A DNA stretch of 64,000 nt from NCBI GenBank assembly GCA_014649355.1, contig BMSW01000001.1, positions 1 to 64,000 on the forward strand. The letters are read 5' to 3'. A model generated the notes under the pieces. The model saw only the letters and a list, made by a program, of their open reading frames with translations. It did not search any database and was not told the DNA's origin. The stretch's first letter is position 1, and each line of letters starts with the position of its first letter. The position numbers and the translations under genes were made by a program. The DNA is from Streptomyces althioticus. Lineage in GTDB: Bacteria > Actinomycetota > Actinomycetes > Streptomycetales > Streptomycetaceae. Shown in pieces: positions 60,111 to 64,000 of this stretch.

Positions 60111-61925
60111 TCACCGCCTGATCCGCACCCCCCGCTCCACCGTCACCTGGTCGATGTCCGAGACCCGGACCGTCAGTTTCATCGTCCAGGCGCCCTCCAG
60201 GGGGAGGGTGAGGTCGTTGGTGGCCCAGTAGCCGCCCCGGTCGGTGAGGCCGGCGTCGATGGGGCCCACGTCCTTGGACGGGAGGGTGAAGGTGACACGG
60301 AGTTCCGGGACGAAGGACAGGGCGCCCTGGGGGCCGAAGACCACCGCCTGGAGGCCGTTCTCGCCGACGCGGCCCGGGTCCATCGTGAGCTGGACCGTGC
60401 CGCTGCCGCCGGGCGTCCCCGTGTCGTAGGGGACCGTGAGGGCCTGGGCGCCGGGCAGGCCCGCCACCTGCGGCGCGGGCGCCTTCGCGGCCTCGGCCTC
60501 CGCCCGGGAGGGCAGGGTGCCGGTCAGCACCGTGGTGACCAGCAGGACGGCCACCGCGACCACCACCTCCGCCAGGACGGAGCGGCGCAGGGCGCGCCGG
60601 TGGACGGCTTCCGGTCCGACGGCTTCCGGTGGGGCGGTGGTCACGTGCGTCGTCCTCGGTTCGGGGGGCGGGCCCGACGCGCCCACCAGCGCCGGTACGC
60701 GTTCCCCGGCCACCGCCGGGCGGGCCAGCAGCGCCGTCCAGCGGCGGGACAAGGCCGCCGCGAGCAGCAGGAACACCGTCGCGGCCAGCTTCACGGCGAG
60801 CGTGCGGCCGTACGCCGTCCCCGTGAGGGCGGACCACGAGCCGAGGCCGCGCCAGGACTGGTAGGCGCCGGTGAGGACCAGGACCGTCACCGACGTGAAC
60901 GCCAGGCAGGAGAAGCGGGCCACCGTGTCGTACGGGGGCGGGGTCTTCGCCCGGTGGAGGGTGAGCAGCAGGGCGGTGAGGCCGCCGAGCCAGGCCGCCA
61001 TCGCCAGCAGGTGCAGCACCGACGACGTCATGGCCACCGGGACCTGGATGCCGGCCGAGGCGTGCTCCGCCGACGCCCATGTCAGGGCCAGCCCCACGGA
61101 GAAGGCCGCGCCCGCCGTGACGCGGGTGCGGAGGGTCCGGTGGCGCAGGACCGGGAGGAGCAGGGCCGCCGCCGACAGGAGCAGCACGCGCGCCAGGAGC
61201 GCCATGCCCGGACGGCCGCTCAGCGTGTCCGGGAACGCCGACACGTCCAGCGCGGTCGCCGGTGACGTGCCCTTCTCGTAGGGCGAGCGCAGCACCAGCA
61301 GCGCCGCCGTCGTCACCAGCAGCGTCCACCAGCCGAACAGCAGGGGCGCCCGCAGCGGGCCCGTGTCCGGCGGGCGGCACAGGGCCGCGAACGCCGCTGT
61401 GCCGATGAGCAGCGCGGCCGCGATGTAGGCGAGGTAGCGGCCGGTGTCGTAGAGGCTCTTGGTGACCGGGTGTTCGGCGTGGTCCTGGGGCGCCGCGGGC
61501 GGGGTGGGGGACGGCTTGCCGACGGAGAAGGTGAACGCGCCCGAGACCGGATGGCTGTCCGCCGAGACCACCCGCCACGCCACCGTGTACGTGCCCTCGT
61601 CGAGGTCCCGGGGCAGCGCGGCGCGGGCCGTGTCGGCGGCGCCGGCCGCGTGTTCGGGCTCCTCCATGTGGACCCGGCGGTTGTCGGGGCCGTAGATCCG
61701 GAAGGAGTCCTCGAGCAGGCCCACGGACTCGGTGAACGTCAGGGTGATGTGGGTGGGCGCCGTCCTGACGACGCTTCCGTCCTCGGGGTCACTGGCGCGC
61801 AGGGCCGCGTGGGCGCTCGCCGGGGCCGCGCCCGCGAGGAGGAGCACCAGCAGCGTGCCCAGCAGCACCCACGCCCGCAGGGCCGGCGACCCGCCGCCCG
61901 CCGCCTCACCGCGCCGTCGCTCCAC
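60111..61925 (-). CDS. CopC-CopD fusion copper protein (YcnJ-like)
   Basis: 604 residues. The signal peptide is followed by a CopC domain starting with the copper ligand His (SAHAALRASDPEDGS) and ending DSHPVSGAFTFSVG. A Pro-rich linker leads to a CopD membrane domain with about eight helices (165-480), and an extracytoplasmic C-terminal beta domain (about 500-604, VQLTMDPGRVGENGLQAVVF) follows. Such fusions are linked to copper uptake or homeostasis. It converges on the PH-domain gene with 14 bases between stops. No copper regulator is seen nearby. Confidence 0.9.
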   Translation of the reverse strand: MERRRGEAAGGGSPALRAWVLLGTLLVLLLAGAAPASAHAALRASDPEDGSVVRTAPTHITLTFTESVGLLEDSFRIYGPDNRRVHMEEPEHAAGAADTARAALPRDLDEGTYTVAWRVVSADSHPVSGAFTFSVGKPSPTPPAAPQDHAEHPVTKSLYDTGRYLAYIAAALLIGTAAFAALCRPPDTGPLRAPLLFGWWTLLVTTAALLVLRSPYEKGTSPATALDVSAFPDTLSGRPGMALLARVLLLSAAALLLPVLRHRTLRTRVTAGAAFSVGLALTWASAEHASAGIQVPVAMTSSVLHLLAMAAWLGGLTALLLTLHRAKTPPPYDTVARFSCLAFTSVTVLVLTGAYQSWRGLGSWSALTGTAYGRTLAVKLAATVFLLLAAALSRRWTALLARPAVAGERVPALVGASGPPPEPRTTHVTTAPPEAVGPEAVHRRALRRSVLAEVVVAVAVLLVTTVLTGTLPSRAEAEAAKAPAPQVAGLPGAQALTVPYDTGTPGGSGTVQLTMDPGRVGENGLQAVVFGPQGALSFVPELRVTFTLPSKDVGPIDAGLTDRGGYWATNDLTLPLEGAWTMKLTVRVSDIDQVTVERGVRIRR

Positions 61926-62019
61926 GTCGTTCCCGCCTCCCGGCCGTCCGCCTCCCGTGGAGTACGGACGGGACGCCCGGTCCGCTCAACGCGGCGAGGA
62001 CGCCTTCACCACGGGGGCT

Positions 62020-62790
62020 TCACCAGGTGGGGCGGGACGTCGCCCCTCCGTCGACCACCAGGTCGTGGCCGGTCACCCAGGACGCGAGCGGGGACGCCAG
62101 GAACACGCAGGCGTCGCCGACGTCCTCGGGGCGGCCGAGGCGGCCCACGGCGGACGCCTCACGCCAGCGGCGCACGCCCTCCGGCCAGGTGTCCTCCAGG
62201 CCGTCGCGGTCGATCAGGCCGGGCGACACCGTGTTGACGCGCACGCCCCACGGCCCGTACTCCAGGGCCGCCGAGCGGGCGTGCATCACCACCGCGGCCT
62301 TGGCGGCGCCGTAGTGCGCGTGGCCGGGGGCGGGGAAGCGGGCCTCGACGGAGGCGACGTGGGTGACGGAGCCGCCGCCCTGCTCGCGCATCAGCGCTGC
62401 CGCCGCCTGGGTGCAGGCGAAGACGGCGGTGAGGTTGGTGTCGACGACCGCGCGCCAGTCGGCCGCCGTCATCCCGGCGAGCTCCTGGACGGGCTGGACG
62501 CCCGCGTTGTTGACCAGCGTGGTGAGCCGGCCGCCGAACCGTTCGGCTGCCTCCGCCACGAGCCGGTGGCAGGCGTCCTCGTCGGTGAGGTCGGCCTTCA
62601 GGACGACGGCCCTGCCACCCGCGTCCCGGACGGCGGCCGCCGCCTCCTGGGCGGACGCGACGGAGGTGCGGCAGTGCAGGGCGACGGCCGCGCCCTCCTC
62701 GGCGAGCCGGCGGGCGATGCCCCCGCCGATGCCTCCGCCGGCGCCGGTGACCAGGGCGACCTGGCCGTGCAGCAGTCCGCGCCCGCTCAT
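62020..62790 (-). CDS. Short-chain dehydrogenase/reductase
   Basis: 256 residues, classical SDR: cofactor motif VTGAGGGIGGGIARRLAEEG, NNAGVQP, catalytic Ser in THVASVEARF and Y-x-x-x-K in HYGAAKAAVVM, VNTVSPGLI, and the C-terminal VVDGGATSRPTW. An Arg in LHCRTS after beta 2 suggests NADP preference. Its ATG overlaps the stop of the cupin gene by four bases, making it the last gene of a coupled operon. Substrate unknown. Confidence 0.9.
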   Translation of the reverse strand: MSGRGLLHGQVALVTGAGGGIGGGIARRLAEEGAAVALHCRTSVASAQEAAAAVRDAGGRAVVLKADLTDEDACHRLVAEAAERFGGRLTTLVNNAGVQPVQELAGMTAADWRAVVDTNLTAVFACTQAAAALMREQGGGSVTHVASVEARFPAPGHAHYGAAKAAVVMHARSAALEYGPWGVRVNTVSPGLIDRDGLEDTWPEGVRRWREASAVGRLGRPEDVGDACVFLASPLASWVTGHDLVVDGGATSRPTW

Positions 62791-63266
62791 GGGCGGCCCA
62801 GTTCCGCGACGAGGGCGGCCCGGTCCGGGTAGCGGGCGGCCAGCTCGGCGGGGTCGCCGTGTTCGTAGCCCTCGTAGGTGAAGCCGGGGGCCATCGTGCA
62901 GCCGAACAGGGTCCAGGAGCCGCCGTCCGCGACGCGGGCACCCATCCAGGTGCCGGCGGGGACGGTGAGCTGGACGTGCTGGCCGCCGAGCACGTCGGGG
63001 CCGAGCACCGGGGTGCTGCTGGTGCCGTCGGGGGCGAGCAGCAGCATGCTCAGCGGATCGCCGAGGTAGTGGTGCCAGGTCTCGTCGGCGGGCAGGCGGT
63101 GCAGGGCGGAGAAGTCGCCGGGCCCGGCGGTGAGCAGGGCGACGATGGCGGTGCCCTCGGGGCGGCCGTCGGGCCGGGCGGGGCCGGCCCAGGTCTGCCG
63201 GAACCGGCCTCCCTCCCGGGGGATCGGCTCCAGTCCGAAGTGGGCGACGAGGTCGTCGGGGGTCAC
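62787..63266 (-). CDS. DUF985 cupin protein
   Basis: 159 residues with a cupin barrel: REGGRFRQTW at the start, then HRLPADETWHHYLGDPL (metal-ligand positions) and TWMGARVADGGSWTLFGCTM with GFTYEGYEHGD near the end. DUF985 proteins are small single-domain cupins of unknown activity. GTG 63266 overlaps the GNAT stop (GTGA), and its own stop overlaps the SDR start. Confidence 0.85.
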   Translation of the reverse strand: MTPDDLVAHFGLEPIPREGGRFRQTWAGPARPDGRPEGTAIVALLTAGPGDFSALHRLPADETWHHYLGDPLSMLLLAPDGTSSTPVLGPDVLGGQHVQLTVPAGTWMGARVADGGSWTLFGCTMAPGFTYEGYEHGDPAELAARYPDRAALVAELGRP

Positions 63267-63871
63267 CCCCCGAAGGCTACCTCCCGGGTGAGGAACGCGA
63301 GTTGTGCGTGCTTCTCCGGGAGGTACACGTCCGGCAGGTCGACCTCGGGCAGCACCACCCGGGGCCCGGTGGTGAAGCCCTGTCGCGCGAACCGGGCGAC
63401 CGCCTTCTCGTTGGCCACGTCCGGGTCGACGACGATCCGCCGCCGGTCCAGGCCCAGCAGGACGAACGTGGAGACGGCGGCCGCCAGCCCCGCGGTCCAG
63501 CCGGAGCTGCTCCCGCCCGGCTCCGGGGGCGCGAGGAGCAGGTGCATGCCGATGTCGCCCGGCTCGACGGGGTAGCACTCGCCCACCCGGTCGGCCTCCG
63601 GTTCGTACGTCTGGAGCAGCGCGGCCGGCTCGCCGTCCTTCACCACGAGGTACGCGTGGTGGGTGTCGAGGGTCTCCATGTGCACGTAGATCTCGGAGAC
63701 CTGCTGCTCGGTGAGGCCGTTCATGCCCCAGAACACGGCCCGTTCCTCGCTCACCCAGCGGTGCAGCAGGGGCGCGTCGGCGGCCGGGTCCAGCGGCAGG
63801 ACGCGTACGGCGCCGAAGCCGTCGACCTTCTGCTCGTGGACGGCCGGGCGGGAGGCGTACGGGTCAGACAT
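63263..63871 (-). CDS. GNAT acyltransferase of the siderophore-biosynthesis type
   Basis: 202 residues, with LLHRWVSEERAVFWGMNGLT, a hallmark of the RhbD/IucB/MbtK-like group that acylates hydroxylated diamines. It also has RIVVDPDVANEKAVARFARQ followed by GFTTGPRVVLPEVDLPD. In siderophore pathways the enzyme transfers acetyl or succinyl groups to N-hydroxy amines, but no monooxygenase or NIS synthetase is adjacent here. Its ATG overlaps the stop of the upstream acylase by eight bases, so the two are translationally coupled. Confidence 0.85.
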   Translation of the reverse strand: MSDPYASRPAVHEQKVDGFGAVRVLPLDPAADAPLLHRWVSEERAVFWGMNGLTEQQVSEIYVHMETLDTHHAYLVVKDGEPAALLQTYEPEADRVGECYPVEPGDIGMHLLLAPPEPGGSSSGWTAGLAAAVSTFVLLGLDRRRIVVDPDVANEKAVARFARQGFTTGPRVVLPEVDLPDVYLPEKHAQLAFLTREVAFGG

Positions 63872-64000
63872 CGGTCTCCTTCGTCAGCTGGGCCCAGTCG
63901 GTGACGACCGGGGCCAGGTCGCCGGCGAGCCACAGGGGCTGCTGGTCCCGGTGATGGGGTGATCCGGGGCGGCCGGAGGCGCCGTGCGGCACCACCCAGC
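63864..64000 (-). CDS. Penicillin acylase family protein, C-terminal fragment (runs off window)
   Basis: Only the last 44 codons are inside the window. They read WVVPHGASGRPGSPHHRDQQ, then PLWLAGDLAPVVTDW and end LTKETDV. The HG-x-SG-x-PGSPHYxDQ ending followed by W is characteristic of the beta chain of Ntn-type penicillin/N-acyl-homoserine-lactone acylases. The stop overlaps the GNAT start. Siderophore-linked acylases such as PvdQ belong to the same superfamily, which makes the pairing with a siderophore-type GNAT notable. Confidence 0.75.
   Translation of the reverse strand, partial: WVVPHGASGRPGSPHHRDQQPLWLAGDLAPVVTDWAQLTKETDV

Noticed and set aside
58285..61578. 1097-residue minus-strand frame
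   Set aside because: It overlaps the PH-domain gene antisense and the CopCD gene in another frame; composition is nonsense-like.

Overview
The window is chromosomal core DNA of a Streptomyces species. The evidence is very high GC with strong G/C third-position bias, frequent GTG starts, near-leaderless promoters, and several genus-diagnostic genes: bldC, an atrA-type TetR regulator, an lsrL-type Lsr2 paralogue, a DUF3073 protein and a c-di-AMP riboswitch ahead of a cell-wall hydrolase. From memory, gene content and order match the S. coelicolor segment that runs from the MarR/MFS pair and atrA down to dnaZX (about SCO4122 to SCO4067, then further right). It is therefore fairly close to oriC, and a perfect 16-bp parS site at 26285-26300 agrees with that.

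Layout. Bases 1-312 look like the promoter and leader side of an rRNA operon transcribed leftward out of the window, which I infer from leader-like sequence. 313-6576: MarR/MFS divergent pair, a PAS/SpoIIE phosphatase with an anti-sigma-like kinase domain, NDH-2 and the TetR regulator AtrA. 6577-7343: a repeat-rich convergent gap whose tandem repeat runs into the end of an orphan asparagine-synthetase-like (lasso-cyclase-like) gene at 7292-9424. 10163-15197: an NsdA-type regulator, L-2-hydroxyglutarate oxidase, TrmB and a PrsW-type membrane protease. 15301-16509: an M23 endopeptidase under a ydaO-type riboswitch. Then come tRNA-fMet, a deaminase/reductase fusion, a NarL-type two-component system, DUF3040, tRNA-Lys, a DEAD-box helicase with an RGG-like tail, a lipoprotein, a zincin and a metallophosphoesterase.

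26094-30664 holds tRNA-Glu, tRNA-Asp, parS and tRNA-Phe, then hrpA and a second identical tRNA-Asp. 30850-34970 holds a small CPVC protein, bldC, a hypothetical protein, valine dehydrogenase and DUF3073. 35094-54953 contains most of de novo purine synthesis on the minus strand (purF-purM, purS-purQ-purL, purC, purD). It is interrupted by a META-domain lipoprotein, a mycothiol-dependent-enzyme relative, a membrane-anchored unknown, lsrL, three tRNA-Gly genes, an ABC exporter with a DesKR-like two-component system, a DMF-amidase-like protein and a degenerate M48-like membrane protein. 55179-57784 is dnaX, the SRP RNA and tRNA-Ser. The right end carries small hypotheticals, a membrane protein, a CopC-CopD fusion, and a translationally coupled operon of SDR, cupin and siderophore-type GNAT behind a penicillin acylase whose gene runs off the edge.

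I did not find a phage, integrated element, transposase, CRISPR array or classical defence system. The most interesting non-gene signals are parS inside a tRNA cluster, the riboswitch, the tandem repeat at 7092-7343, phased inverted motifs upstream of purS and bldC, an AT-rich island upstream of lsrL, and the orphan cyclase-like enzyme with an altered ATP loop.
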